Shown here in pieces: positions 41,473-53,086 of a stretch of 64,000 nt of DNA; the first letter of the stretch is position 1, and each line of letters opens with the position of its first letter. Where the stretch lies: positions 248,001-312,000 of the forward strand of contig CAUEEP010000893.1 of the NCBI GenBank assembly GCA_958450365.1. The letters run 5' to 3'. The DNA is from Mesorhabditis belari. Taxonomy: Eukaryota; Nematoda; Chromadorea; Rhabditida; Rhabditidae. Position numbers and translations under genes: made by a program. Below the pieces are notes generated by a model that saw only the letters and a list, made by a program, of their open reading frames with translations, was not told where the DNA came from and did no database searches.

Positions 41473-44107
41473 TCATTGGCGAATGAGGACACCTTGTGGA
41501 AGAACTTGCGTGTTTCCATACTCATCGTATCGCACAGTGCATCGTTGTGGGCCGGGGCCAAGTTGAATGATTGTAGCCGGGTATATCTGAACAAAGCATT
41601 TTTTAATTAAGCAAATTTTTAGCTACGAAGCCTTCTTTCGTTAATCTATCCACTCAAAAACTCAAAACTTACATTTCCATCTTCCCATGGAGCCAAACAT
41701 TGATCGCCAACCCTCCATTCGATTGATCCTTTCTCTTCTCGTTGTTGACGATTTGAAGCTGAAGAAGAGCCAGGCCGACTTGACGAAATCGTTAAGCTCT
41801 CCACTAGAAAAAAAACAAGTTACGCGAACACAACTATAAAACCACTTTTCTGCGACACTTCTTTATTCGTTCGTCTTGCCGTATTCTCAAAAGTCATTCC
41901 TTGATTTATGGCCGGTCTCTCATTTCGCTCCAATGGATACTTTTGTGGCCTTGGATTGTTGAAATTCTCTAAAAAGTCATAAGCTTGCAAAAATAACAAA
42001 ACCAAACCTTGTCTCTGTGAAGCCAGACCATTCCTCTCATAACGTTGCTCATTATAACCAGGCTTTTGCTGTTTCTGATTGAAATCTCCTAAAATACGAA
42101 GCTTTCATGAGGTTTTAATAAAAACTAGGTGCCTTGTCTAGATTGATTCGACTCATATCGCTCGTTCTTCTGCTGACTGTAGGTCGGCTTTTGTTGTTTC
42201 TGATTGGTATCAACTATAAAATATGTTATTACATTAAGTTCTAATAAAATTACCTTGACTAGGCTGACTCGAGTTATATCTGTCCTTCTTCTGTTGACTG
42301 TAGGAAGGCTTTTGTTGTCCCTGATTGAAATTATCTAAATTGATACAGTAAAAACATAACTTTCCGGAATTACCTTGTTTCTGTTGAAAACCTTGTGCCC
42401 TCGGAGCATCTCGTCGGATTTGTTGGGCTCGTTCGGGAAAATTGTTTCTTCGGTCGTCTTGTCTTCCATAATTATCATTCGATCTCTAAAAAAGATAATT
42501 TTAGAAATTCAGAATCGTGTCAAAAAACAAAGACTAAAACATTACCTGATTGAATCGACGATCTTTCTGGAAATCATTTGTTCGAGTCGGCTGTTGTTGA
42601 ACCGGCGGTGGTGGCGGCTGATTGAGAATCTCGGTCGCTCCACTTGCCTGTGCCACAAAATCAAACAAAGTAGCTTGCACTTTGGGCGCTTGAAACTCGG
42701 AAGGAATCTGAAAAAACAAAAGATTGTATGTAAAGCAGTCTTTCAATGTTACCAACTACCGAGCAAAGCAAAAAACCCACGCTTATTCGCAGATGGCAAC
42801 TTAAAGATTATGATTTGAACCAATTGCTAACCTCCAATAATGTTAGTAACGTCGTTATCTATTGTTCTTTTCTTTAAACTAACCGGCCCATCATCATCGT
42901 CATCTCCACCCCTTCCACGTCCTCTTCTCGGTCTTCTATCGTGCCCTCGATCCTCTTTTTGTGCTCGTTCCCTTTCTTTAGCTCGTCTCATCTCTTGTTG
43001 TTGCTCTTCCGTTGGAGCTGCTTTCACCGGACCTTGTATCTTTAGCAAATTTTTTCAAAACATTTTCTTTAATTTGTTACTTGTGGCGCTGTGAAGACTT
43101 TCTCTTTGTTCGTTTCCTGCTTTGCCGCTTCGATTTGCTCTTTTCGTTGTTGCTCAAAAGCCGTCGCCTCTTCGGTGGCTTCTTTAGGAGCTCCTTGAAT
43201 TACCTAAATCAAAACATTATTTATGAATCGCCATTGTAAAAACCACCTCGTTTGCTTTGAATCCTTTATTCGCGCCAGTTGGAGCAGTAGCTTTCTAAAT
43301 TGCAACAATTAAAACATTCTTCGTTTTAAAAACCTTCCCAAACGAAACCCATTTGGGGGCTTTGTTGGCGTTTGAAATGTGACGCTTTGTTGCAACACCA
43401 GTGCTCTAAAATACACACATACAATCCAACCAACGAAGTTATCGAATACTTGTTCCAATCTCCACTTCTCGATTAACTTCTCCACTTGTCCGCCAAGAAT
43501 TTTGATGTGTTGGCTGGTGAGAAAAATGAACCCTCCCTCATAATCGACATCTTTTGTGATCAGCAGTTTCGTGCCAGGCGGGGTTGCAGCACTAAAGTAT
43601 ACGTTTAAACCGAAAATAATTTGTCTTAAATGCTTAACTTCTTTAAATAAGTACTAAAATAACTTACTCGATTCCCTTAATGTAGTCCAAAATGATGGCT
43701 GACACAGCCCCGTGTCCGTCGGTCAAATGTAATCGGATTATTCCGTCAGATGAATGCGATCCCTCGTTGATCTTCGGATAGGAGACGTTTCTAAAAAGAA
43801 GGTAATGCTTTAAAATTGTAAGAATCTACCTGAATCGAGTGATTTGTAGCACAACTGGTCCCTTCAATTTCCCCTTTTCCTTCTCTAAGCGATCGGCGAG
43901 GGTGGGCATTCCGAATTGTCGAATGTCTTCCTAAAGTAGACACCATAATATACCAAATCACGTAGTTTTTTTTACATCATTTTAATACATTCAAAAATCA
44001 CTCACATCACATAGCTCCTTGTAGAGTTGTTGTCGATTCGCTGGCGGGGACTCATCTCCGTAGATTGCTGAAAGCGCCGAGTCGTTCACAAACCATCCAT
44101 CGTCCAT
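41473..44107 (-). CDS. TDRD3: TDRD3-like Tudor-domain protein
   Basis: The start MDDGWFVNDSALSAI leads into the N-terminal module of TDRD3/RMI1 proteins: LADRLEKEKGKLKGPVVLQI and then an OB fold (RLHLTDGHGAVSAIILDYIK, PPGTKLLI, FIFLTSQHIKILGG). The middle is glutamine- and arginine-rich (RRPRRGRGRGGDDDDD). The C-terminus is a Tudor domain: EWRVGDQCLAPWEDGN, then YPATIIQLGPG and CTVRYDEYGNTQVLP, ending at TGA. In animals TDRD3 binds methylarginine and partners topoisomerase 3-beta in mRNA and R-loop control. Four consecutive small exons encode a repeat (FNQKQQKPGY type). AATAAA near 41.34 kb. At least one intron uses a GC donor. Confidence 0.85.
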
Positions 44108-44511
44108 TCTTTACCTAAAAAAGAGATGTTTATGATTTAAACTTTAAACTTTTTCCAAATAAAAATGTCAAACTGAAAAGAAATTGGAAAAAATTAAACT
44201 TTTAGATTGCTTACGCGATGAATTACGGTTTAAAAGTACGCGGATGGACGGGTAAACGTGTGGGAAAAGGGGGACAGAGAAGAGAGGAAGACCTCAAACG
44301 AAACCTCAAAATGCCATTTTGCTGTTGGCGATTTGCAGCTTGCAGTAAAATGAAATAGAAAATGAAACAACGGAAAAGTTGTTTCATAGGTTCCTTTGTT
44401 AGCCGGGTTAAGGTAAATTTTTCACTCTTTAGTGAGCCGAAAGAGATCTACCTACTTTCGGTTTCTAAAATAACCAGCCGAATTCTGGCTGGATGTTTTG
44501 GGGCAGAGGTT
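44108..44511. promoter_or_regulatory. Divergent upstream region of TDRD3-like gene
   Basis: Unique sequence upstream of the minus-strand gene with no repeats. I cannot identify defined promoter elements. Confidence 0.3.
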
Positions 44512-44588
44512 TTGTCTCCGTGGCGCAGTTGGGAGCGCTCTTGTCTACGGCCCACATGACCCGGGTTCGACCCTCCGTAGTGCCACTA
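44512..44588 (+). pseudogene. tRNA-like sequence with boxes A and B
   Basis: Box A TGGCGCAGTTGG and box B GGTTCGACCCT fit pol III internal promoters, and the D stem GCGC/GCGC pairs. The anticodon arm has a mismatch and a nine-base loop, and the acceptor ends do not pair, so it is not a working tRNA. It could be a tRNA-derived SINE head; an A/T tail follows. Confidence 0.55.
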
Positions 44589-44628
44589 AATTTTGACTTT
44601 AATTTTTTATTTTAAATGGCACAACTAC

Positions 44629-45112
44629 AGTGCCGCTCAAAGGTAATGGCCCCCTCAAACTTTTTAGGTTTTTCATATAAAACAAATGCACAGAGTAATA
44701 TATTTAAAAACAAAATGTAGATTTTTCATAAACATGCATAAATATTTTGGTTTCAGCTCATTTTGAATGCTTTCTAAAACATCACATCAAAAAGAAAACT
44801 TAAGTTCTTTAGAAAACTGAGTCTGAATCAGCCTGCAAGAAAAATGGTATTTTTTGCAACTCCAAATTTCATCACAGTCTAACTTGTAAAAATAACTAAT
44901 GATTATGTTGATTTTTAAACTTGTATTTGTTAATTTTCCCCTGTTGCAGTCTAATTTAAGTTGATTATGTATTGTTCAATTTTGTTGTTTTTGCATTTTT
45001 TATTGACTGTTCTAAAAATTCTAAAACTTGTTTGCAATTCACAATCGATAAAAAAATTCTGAAAACTTCTGTAAAACATAAAACAACAACTGAGTCAAAT
45101 CGGACATAACAT
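44629..45112. mobile_element. Tc3-like end and interior, no transposase
   Basis: TACAGTGCCGCTCAAAGGTA followed by ATGGCCCCC has the form of a Tc1/Tc3 terminal repeat (CAGTG..). No matching inverted end is found before the next element. Confidence 0.45.
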
Positions 45113-45500
45113 ACAGTCAGCAAAAAAGTCTTGCACCATTGTCTCTCAAAGGCTTAAAACCAAAAATTTTTCGCAAAAATAAGCGTTTCAGAGAAAACTT
45201 GTTGGCAATTAATTCTACCATTGTGGTCTAGTTTCCGAATATATTATTGATTTTTATTGCAAGTTATTTCTTTTGACGTAAAAAATAAGTTTTATTAGAG
45301 ACACCCGGTTTAGAGCGCAAAAAAGTCTTGCACCATCGTTTTATTATGTTGTAAACCTTTTCTTTTTGTTTTCTGTGCATTAATTTATTTTTTTAGATGC
45401 CCTGCGAGCGATATCTGGAGACTCCGACTAAGGAAAACATTGTCAAAGCCCGTCAAGGAAGTGAAGGCCATTTGTGATCTCTTTATCGACGACCAGCACG
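45113..45500. mobile_element. Tc1-like end (CAGTCAGCAAAAAAGTCTTG)
   Basis: TACAGTCAGCAAAAAAGTCT with TGCACCATTG resembles a Tc1 terminus; the same words GCAAAAAAGTCTTGCACCAT recur 190 bp later at 45.32 kb as a direct repeat, as in elements with doubled terminal motifs. A short frame MPCERYLETPTKENIV follows but cannot be assigned. Confidence 0.5.
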
Positions 45501-45589
45501 AAAGCCTCTAATGGTTTTGAGAGTTCTTTTTTGCATAAAAAATTTGAAATCAAAAACACGGTAAATTCATTTGAATCGAGCCATGTTCG

Positions 45590-45710
45590 CAGAAGCCGAT
45601 TACAAAGATTTTATACACATCTAGCGAAAAAATTTCATTCGTAATCGGCTAGCCGCTAACGAATCATTCGTTAACGGCTAGGCGTTTGTTTAATGCTCTT
45701 TCTAAGGCGT
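45590..45710. repeat. Hairpin TCGGCTAGCCG with arms
   Basis: GTAATCGGCTAGCCGCTAAC then CGTTAACGGCTAG forms nested hairpins. A related palindrome (TTAATCGGCTAGCCGAAGAA) is at 63.7 kb. Confidence 0.6.
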
Positions 45711-45834
45711 AGCAATTTTTGGCGACTACAGTAGTCTTGTCTACTTTTTAACTTTGGTTACGGTATTCTTCGTGAACTTTAACAGAATCACATCAAGAAC
45801 AGTTTGACCTACCTACTTTTTCTGCTGTATATGT

Positions 45835-46555
45835 TCAGGAACACCCTTTCATATCTGGTCAGCTATCCTAATATCTGTACGAGCATTCAGTGATACTTAC
45901 TTCATCTTATTTGTGGTTTTTGCACTTTCCATCACGGCCATCATTTTAGTGAGTAATGAGCATTTATAGAATAGAAAAAGCTTAGAATATGATGTTCGTG
46001 GTTTGGTGCGACAAGATCCTATCCACGACGCGACGAATGAGCAAGCGAACACAGCTACAGCAACGGAGATTTTTTGCTCGCTCTGTATTCAAGTTTGAAA
46101 GTGTTCAAAGGGTCAAACCACCGAGAAAAGCTCAATAACCTGTCTAACGTCTAACGATAAAAATCATTGATCACACATTGACCAGGCTTGAAACAGTGCC
46201 AACTTTAGGTCTCAATTCCATTGGTCTCTTTGAGAATCCCATGGCTTTGTTATGCTATCCTCCTCATTCGACCCGAATATATCAATCAACTATTTTAAAC
46301 AATTAATAACTTTTTCTTTGCGAGCGGCTGTGCCCACGGAACGTTATCGTCATTATCTGTCTTGGCCTTAACAGCACCTTATCGAGATTTCACTCTGACT
46401 TTAATGCAAAAGCTACCATGTTTGAGGAAAACGTTGAGAAAGAGAGATCAAGGTTTTGTAACTTCAACAAGTGCAGCATATAATTTTGTACGCCACATAT
46501 ATAAAATTAGAAATTTATTTTAAAACACACTTACAGTACCGTACTCTAGAAAATG
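45835..46555 (+). pseudogene. Serpentine chemoreceptor (Srh/Sri-like) C-terminal half
   Basis: Readable pieces in order: a membrane segment FSDTYFILFVVFALSITAII with a GTGAG donor; MSKRTQLQQRRFFARSVF, the usual intracellular loop 3 before TM6; VSIPLVSLRIPWLCYAILL (TM6); and NNFFFASGCAHGTLSSLSVL then TAPYRDFTL (TM7 HG..S and PYR motifs of Srh-type receptors). One in-frame TAA separates TM6 from TM7 unless a cryptic intron removes it, and no N-terminal half is present. It lies just upstream of CNOT3. Confidence 0.6.
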
Positions 46556-46831
46556 TCTGAGCAATATTTGTATTTATGCTATTTTCTCACGCTGATCATC
46601 ATTTGCCCGATGGCGCTACTGTTTTGAAAGTCTCTTTAATTTTTATCTTTATTGTGAACGCGCACTTACAACTTCATTTAACTGACACATTCACGACTTG
46701 CACTGGGTTTGAACATCATTTCGTTGCTTGTTCTTTCTAAAAAACGTTCTTGAAACTATATTTTTTGTTTCAGCTTATAGACTTTCACTTGAATGTTGAA
46801 AACTTCTTCACGAAGATAGAGATTGTCGAAA

Positions 46832-49800
46832 ATGGCCGAAAAACGAAAGCTACTTGGTGAAATCGACAAATGCTTTAAGAAGGTAAAACATTGTTTCTTT
46901 ATTTGCTAAAGTTTCTTTTAGATTGATGAAGGTGTGGAAGAGTTTGAGGTTATCATGCAGAAGATGCAAGATGCCAACTCGGAAAATCAACGGGACAAGT
47001 ATCAAGATGATTTGAAAAGAGAAATCAAGAAACTACAAAGGTAAGCGCATCTATTTGTTTGTAATATTCAATTTGTTGCCTTAGACTTCGTGATTCGTTG
47101 AAGGGTTGGCAAAACAATCCGGACATCAAGGACAAAGACAAGCTAACACAATATCGACGATTGATTGAACACCGAATGGAACAGTTCAAGGTGTTTTGAT
47201 GCTTTGCGTATCAATAATTTTATTGTTCAGGATATTGAAAGGGAGAACAAAACAAAGCCACACTCAAAAGTTGGACTTTGTGCGGAAGAGAAAGTCGATC
47301 CAAAAGAACGTGAAAAAGCAGAAACAACTGAATGGCTTCAAGTTTGTTAATTTTAGGTGACAGTAGATTTTTATTTTTGTAGAACATGATCACCGACTTG
47401 GAGGCTGAAGTGGATCGAACGGAAGCACTGATAGAAGGCCAAGCTCAACCAGACGTTTCAACCAAGAAGGGTCGAAAGGGCAAAGATGATTTCAAGAAGA
47501 GCGAATCCGCGGTGTGCCTTAAGTTACATGTGTGAGCAGAGTCAACCAAATTGTTGTGATGATTTTATTTTATTCGTTCTTTTCGGTTATGATAGAACGA
47601 GAGTAAAAGAAAAACGCACGTGAAGTATAGCTCAAATTAGGGTGTGCATTTGAGATTTATTAGAAAATTAAATTGTTTTTTGTTGCTCTGCAAGCATTCC
47701 TAGATGCACACTCTTAACTTTGTAACGTCATAATCGTATTGTACTGGCAATTATTATTATTATAAAGTGCACCTTTAGAAAAAGTTGGACGATCTCAAGA
47801 AGCATCATGAAAGAATGAAATTCCACATTCAACAACTGGAAGTTAGGGTTTATTGCATTAAATACTTTATGGGTATTTCAGCTTTGCATGAGACTGGTCA
47901 GCAATGAAACATTGGAGCCGCAGCAAGTCTTGGACGTGCTAAAAGTTTGGATTTATTTAGGTGAGAGCAATGAACTGTTTTAGGATCAAGTGGAAATGTT
48001 TATGGGAAGTCTTGATCCAGATTATGATGGAGAAAATGGAACCTCGGAAGAGCTGGACCCTGAAAGTTTGACATTTAGCAGCTACTTTTACTGAATAGTT
48101 TTAGGTGCTTATGAAGAGTTGGATCTTGAAGCGCATGCAACAAAGCTGGGTGGAGTAGTCCATGTAGCTACAATCGATCAAGAAAACGAAAAGACTACAA
48201 CAACAGCGCCTCCTGCACCTACGCCAAGTTGAATTTTTAGATTTATACAAGATTAAGTTTTTACTATAGTACTCACCGGGTCACAACCGCCCTCTACCAA
48301 CTCGCCATCGCCACTCAACAACGAGAATCATAATCCACCATCAACTCCTACACCAGCCGTTGTTAGGCCTACAATTCAGACATTCAGTCACATAACATCA
48401 ATTGTGTCTAATAAAAGTAATGAGGTACGTGTTTGTTTAATGCTTCAGTGGAGTGTTTAAAGCTAGTTCGATTGATTACAAATTCAACCTGCAAAAGGGG
48501 ATAGCTGTTGTTAGACAAGGAGATGTATGTTTTGTAATACGGAACAGCTACTGAGTGAGCTAGCAGAATTAGCTTTAGTAAAAAATGTTATGGCGTATTT
48601 TTCCAGGCTGAAGCTGTCAAGACTCCGATAAAGCAGATCACTGTGGCTGAGATCATCTCCAGTCCAGTTCCGGCTTCTAGTCCTCCTCAAGTGGTAATAT
48701 TATATCTTCTGATAATATTTATAAACGTTTCAGATACAAAATTCTCCAATGAAGGTAGCACCGTTGCTTCCCGTAATGGGCATTACACCTGTTAGCAATT
48801 CACCTACTATTAAACAGCGTTCGTTTGCTTATCATTTCTTCAATTTTTGTTGTTTAGAAATGCTTTCAATAAAAGATGAGGAAGCTCCTCGGCAAGTTTT
48901 ACGGGCATCTCAAACGGATAACACAAAGGGAACGCCATTGAAAAATGTATAAAGCATTTTATCGCGTTATTTAAGATGTTTTTTAGGTTTTGATAGAAGA
49001 AACGCCGTTGTCTCTTATCAAAGAAAGCATCCGATCAGAGTCTCCTGTTAACAACCAGCCAGTGCCTCCTGCTACCAACAAGCCAGTACCTCCTGTTACG
49101 CCTGCGAATGATGTGCCTTTGCCTACTGTAGAATCTCGTTCGTTTCTCTGTTTTCTTAAAAGTTTCATTTATTTAGAATCGCCTCCAGACGCCGAGGATA
49201 CACTCCGACAAATTATTCGGACAACAGCTGAAGTCACAAAGGGTCCAACATTAAAAGTATTAAAGTTTCATTTGTTTTTACATTTGGTATTTTAGGGTTT
49301 GATTCCTTCCTGGCTAGGAGCTTCACCGTTGGGCCGTACCGCTCCAAGTTCGGAATTGGATGCTCAAGTCCTCGCAGTTGATCAGGCACTGATGAGATGT
49401 CCACCATATTTGGAATCTGAAAGACCAAGGTGAGGATTATCACTGGTTGCAAAATTATCGTCAAAGCGAAGTGCAAAAGTCATTACCAATGCTCGTGTTC
49501 AAAATCCGTTTAATGAATATTTTTAGATGCTACTTGCCCAAGCTGAGTTGCTCTGCGCCGTCTTATTATCCAGCCAGCACCCTTGCTCATGTTGATACAC
49601 TGGAGTATTATCTACGTCTTGCGCCCGAAACGCTCTTCTTTGCTTTCTATTATATGGAGGTAGAATTCTTAGTTCTTTGAAAATACGTATCATATTTAGG
49701 GGTCTCGTGCGCAATTACTTGCAGCAAAGGCATTAAAACGATTGTCGTGGCGCTTTCACACAAAGTATCTGATGTGGTTTCAAAGACATGAAGAGCCAAA

Positions 49801-50007
49801 CGAAATCACGAACGAGTTGGAACGGGTGAGTGTTTTAAATGTTAATGATGGACAAAAATATAGAAATATTCTATATCTAAAGGTGATTGTAAATTATCTT
49901 ATGTTTAGGGAACCTACGTCTATTTCGATTACGAAAAGTGGCTACAACGGAAAAAGGAATCATTTGTCTTTGAGTATCGATATTTGGAGGACAAGGATTT
50001 CGATTAG
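46832..50007 (+). CDS. ntl-3: CCR4-NOT complex subunit 3 (CNOT3)
   Basis: The N-terminal NOT3 coiled-coil domain begins [20 protein letters not shown] and continues [37 protein letters not shown] and [20 protein letters not shown], then [12 protein letters not shown] and the acidic YEELDLEAH segment. A long proline/threonine-rich linker ([21 protein letters not shown]) follows. The C-terminal NOT box reads [55 protein letters not shown] and ends [11 protein letters not shown] then TAG. Role: scaffold of the CCR4-NOT deadenylase, controlling mRNA decay and translation in the cytoplasm. About 17 exons with short introns; strong TTTGTTTCAG acceptor at 46773; AATAAA at 50117. No defects seen. Confidence 0.95.
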
Positions 50008-50116
50008 CTTTATACATATAGTAAATTGATTTTTTCAAAAGTCTGTCGCTTGTGTGTTTTAGGTTTGGTTATAAGAATTGGTATATGTTTCTATTATTAT
50101 TGGTTTCTGGCTTTCT

Positions 50117-50122
50117 AATAAA
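50117..50122 (+). terminator. Poly(A) signal of CNOT3
   Basis: AATAAA 110 bases after the stop codon, followed by a T-rich stretch. The 3' end meets the end of the minus-strand gene at 50.16 kb, so the two genes converge. Confidence 0.6.
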
Positions 50123-50160
50123 AATTTCTCAAATGTAAAAACCTTATTTTTTTCATGCTG

Positions 50161-50820
50161 TCAATCTCCTACAGTTGGTTTAACAGTTGCGAAGGGAACG
50201 GTAGCATTCAGAGCCGCGTGGAATGGGTTCTCAAAGTCTATCTCGTACTTTGGGCAGTAGTCCGCCAACAATGTGTAAGTGCAGGCACCCGCACAGCGAG
50301 TGTGTGAGAGATCCGTGGAATTTGGTGGCAAACCTACAAAATTGTCATAGTTCCAGACTTGCGATGGAACCGTGAGGCTTAAATTGAACTCCAAAAACAA
50401 CTCACGCAATTGATTGCCATTGTGAGGTCCTTACTACAAACGGCAATGGTGGCCTTTGCGTTGTGATCGGCTCTCATTTTGATGACCTCCTTTGACGGTG
50501 GATAACCTCCATAACTTGGGATAAGCTCGTCAGTTTGGGAGTTGACACCGAAAAGTGAAGCCGAGAAATTCAAATTGTAAACGATTCCACCGTTCGATTT
50601 TTGAGTTTAGCTTCTGTTTTGTCTGGATACTGTTGTGGAAATCGTGGAAATCGGATAGAATACGATTATTGAATGTGAGAGTGAGTGCTAATTGGTTGTG
50701 CAACTCATTGAATTCATTTAGAATCGACTGTGTTGGAACTTTTTGCGAGCAATAAAATGATTTAATTGTCACGCAAACAGAGCCCATAGAGGAACTAAGC
50801 CTTTGAGCATCCCCGATCAC
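50161..50820 (-). pseudogene. Unrecognised, possibly secreted protein with two frameshifts
   Basis: Three long blocks in different frames look like one protein: KVPTQSILNEFNELHNQLAL (50.6-50.8 kb); GGIVYNLNFSASLFGVNSQT then YPPSKEVIKMRADHNAKATI (50.43-50.6 kb); and LSLTVPSQVWNYDNFVGLPP then CAGACTYTLLADYCPKYEID (50.16-50.41 kb), ending at TGA. The blocks join smoothly if one base is gained or lost near 50.59 and 50.44 kb. Paired cysteines suggest an extracellular protein. No family recognised. It may continue to the signal-peptide exon at 55.37-55.49 kb, 4.6 kb upstream. Confidence 0.45.
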
Positions 50821-50883
50821 AACCCGATTCTTAAAAACTATTCTTGAGCATCCCCGATCACAACCCGATTCTTAAAAACTATT
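50802..50883. repeat. 41-bp tandem duplication
   Basis: TTGAGCATCCCCGATCACAA through AAAAACTATTC occurs twice back to back without mismatch. Confidence 0.92.
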
Positions 50884-51363
50884 CTCCATGATAGCCCGTG
50901 GTCTAAAAGGTGCAGAAAACATGTTTAAAAGTAAAAATATTTTCTTACCCAAGACCCTCGGACGATCTCGAAAAAAAATGAACGTGATCCCCCTTACGAT
51001 CTTTTTTGAAAAACCACGTTTCCAAAAAACAAATGTTTAAAAAAACTCAAGATTTCGAGGAGTCGAAAGGGGTCTTCTAATAGAGTTTTGACGGTATATT
51101 GAGTTACTCTTGAAAAAGGCGTTTTCTAAAAGGTGGGCAATTTTGATTAGTCATTTTCATTAGTCACTCTAGATGTGATCTCAAGATTACCGTAGCCCGC
51201 CAGTAACCCCGTCAATACGCATCGTTAAGTTTACTTGTCAAATATTCACGAAATTACCCATACCATGGGGTGGAAGAGTAATGTATGAGCTTAATTTTTC
51301 GGCTAATCGAAATATCTACAGTACTCTTACAGTAAGTGTGCTGTACGTATTGCTCTTACACAT

Positions 51364-51582
51364 TTAATCGCCAAGTCCAAATCGTTTCCACAAACTTTGT
51401 AATCTCTGTTGTTGGGGTTCTTTTTTTTTTGCCATTTCGATGAGTAAAGGCGTTTCAGAATGGCAATCAAAGGAAAACACGGTGGAAACGGTACATAACA
51501 TCACAAAAAGCGTCAACGATTTCACTTTCTTGACTGCTTTCTGGCTGAATATCTTTGTGTTTTTTTTTAGTTCTACATTCAA
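51364..51582 (-). CDS. Possible small secreted peptide precursor
   Basis: A 72-residue open frame with a hydrophobic segment (SLTLFVMLCTVSTVF) followed by a short polar tail KKKEPQQQRLQSLW and a KR site before FGLGD at the end. This is the layout of small secreted peptides, but the charged 20 residues before the hydrophobic segment are unusual; an ATATTCAG acceptor at 51.54 kb suggests instead a last exon. Not assignable to a known neuropeptide. Confidence 0.3.
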   Translation of the reverse strand: MNVELKKNTKIFSQKAVKKVKSLTLFVMLCTVSTVFSFDCHSETPLLIEMAKKKEPQQQRLQSLWKRFGLGD

Positions 51583-51888
51583 TCAAGTATTAATGTGATC
51601 GTAGAGAAAGCAACTCGCTTACAATTACACATCTATAATGATCAAAGGAAATACAAAAATCTATAAATATCATTATATCATATCAGAGTCATCTCAGGGG
51701 AGATCTAGACTGGAGCTTATTGGAGCTGAACACATGCTTTATTCAGCCTTTATTCGAATCAAAATTTTCAAGTTACTGTAGTGACATAAATGGAATTGAC
51801 TCGAAAATATTTTTGTTTGGAAAATCCTGGAACACATTTTAGATTTCAGCACGCATTTTAATAAGGACACATTTTAGCATACAAACGG

Positions 51889-52087
51889 GGTAGGCTAATT
51901 TCCGCAATTTTTTTCTTGCCCAAATGGGTCGTTTGCGCAACTCACCATAACTTTCTTCTAAGTGAGCCAATCTTTATGATTTCTAGTGTCATTTTGTTGC
52001 ACTTATTGAGATCTACAAAATGAAACCAAAATCATAAAGATTGGCTCACTTGGAAGAAAGTTATGGCGAGTTGCGCAAATGACCCTG
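51889..52087. mobile_element. Palindromic MITE (GGGGTAGGCTAATTTCCGCA family)
   Basis: It shares the left end and the palindromic core (CACCATAACTTTCTTCTAAG) with the copies in the 23-kb receptor intron. It directly abuts the copied receptor exon. Confidence 0.78.
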
Positions 52088-52089
52088 TT

Positions 52090-52577
52090 GCTTGAATTTC
52101 CTTGAATTTTCTCTACAACTTAAAGTTAGCATTGCTTTTCTTGCTCTTATTTTCTATCATTCAGGAGATGGCATTTACTAATGAAACGCTTATTCTTTCT
52201 GTATTTGAAATCTTTAATCGATCGATCGTCATCTTGAATGGAACAATGGCCTATTGTGCCAATTCTGTCCTCATTTTTCTCATTCTCTTCCACAGTCCAA
52301 AACATATGGGAACCTATCGCTATTTGATGTTATGCTTCTCAATCTTCAGTATCATTTATGTAACCATTCATATTGTTGCTATGCCGGTGAGTTGTTTTTT
52401 TGGTTGATTGATTGATTGATTGATTGAAAGGCATCAGAAGGGGTGGCTAATTTCGCAATTGATTACTTACTTAAAACAAATTGCGGAAATTAGCCTACCC
52501 CATACAAATCGAAGAATTGAGTTGCAAATTCGATAAACAAGCTCAGCTCAGCGCAACTGGGTCGTTTGTGCAACCCC
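52090..52577 (+). pseudogene. Copied first exon of the Str receptor
   Basis: 52.09-52.58 kb repeats 23.18-24.09 kb: the acceptor (CTATCATTCAG), exon 1 (MAFTNETLILSVF to HIVAMP, two substitutions: H to Y and V to A), the GTGAGT donor, the GATT run and the MITE ends, with the MITE interior deleted. No other receptor exon follows, so it cannot make a receptor. Similarity of more than 95% indicates a recent event. Confidence 0.88.
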
Positions 52578-53086
52578 CCAAAAATTTCTTTTGGCCCCCC
52601 CGAAAAAAAAAAAAAAACAAAACAAGAGGGAAAAATTTGATAGCAGATTTTACTCAACTCAAAAGAATCTCTTCAATAAAATGATCAAAATCGTTGAAGC
52701 AAATTTTAAGTTCGCCACACTTGAAGACTCCTAAAAGGAAATTTGTCTTTTTTTGTTTTTTGTTTTTCCACCTCTCCATCACCCTCATCATTCCATTTCC
52801 TTTTCATCACCTCTTGATCTTTCAAATAATAATTGAGCATAGTGAAATTCGGCTAAAATGTTTCGAAAACTTTTTGAAATCATTTTAATTCCTCACTGCA
52901 TTACAAAGCTTTCCTTGACAACAATCCATTGTCCCCTTAATCACTTTTCCGTCTCGACCCTCCCAGAATTCCCGTTGCTAAACGTAAATTTGCTTAAAAG
53001 CTCAAAAATGCTATAAGTAACTACAGATATTTGACGAATTTTACAGATTTTACAATTCTAAAAGTTCTCTTTTCAAAAAGCAACCG
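52578..53086. other. Intergenic
   Basis: An A run at 52.6 kb; otherwise nothing supported. Confidence 0.4.

Noticed and set aside
44512..44588. Functional tRNA gene
   Set aside because: Boxes A and B are good but the anticodon loop has nine bases and the acceptor stem does not pair.
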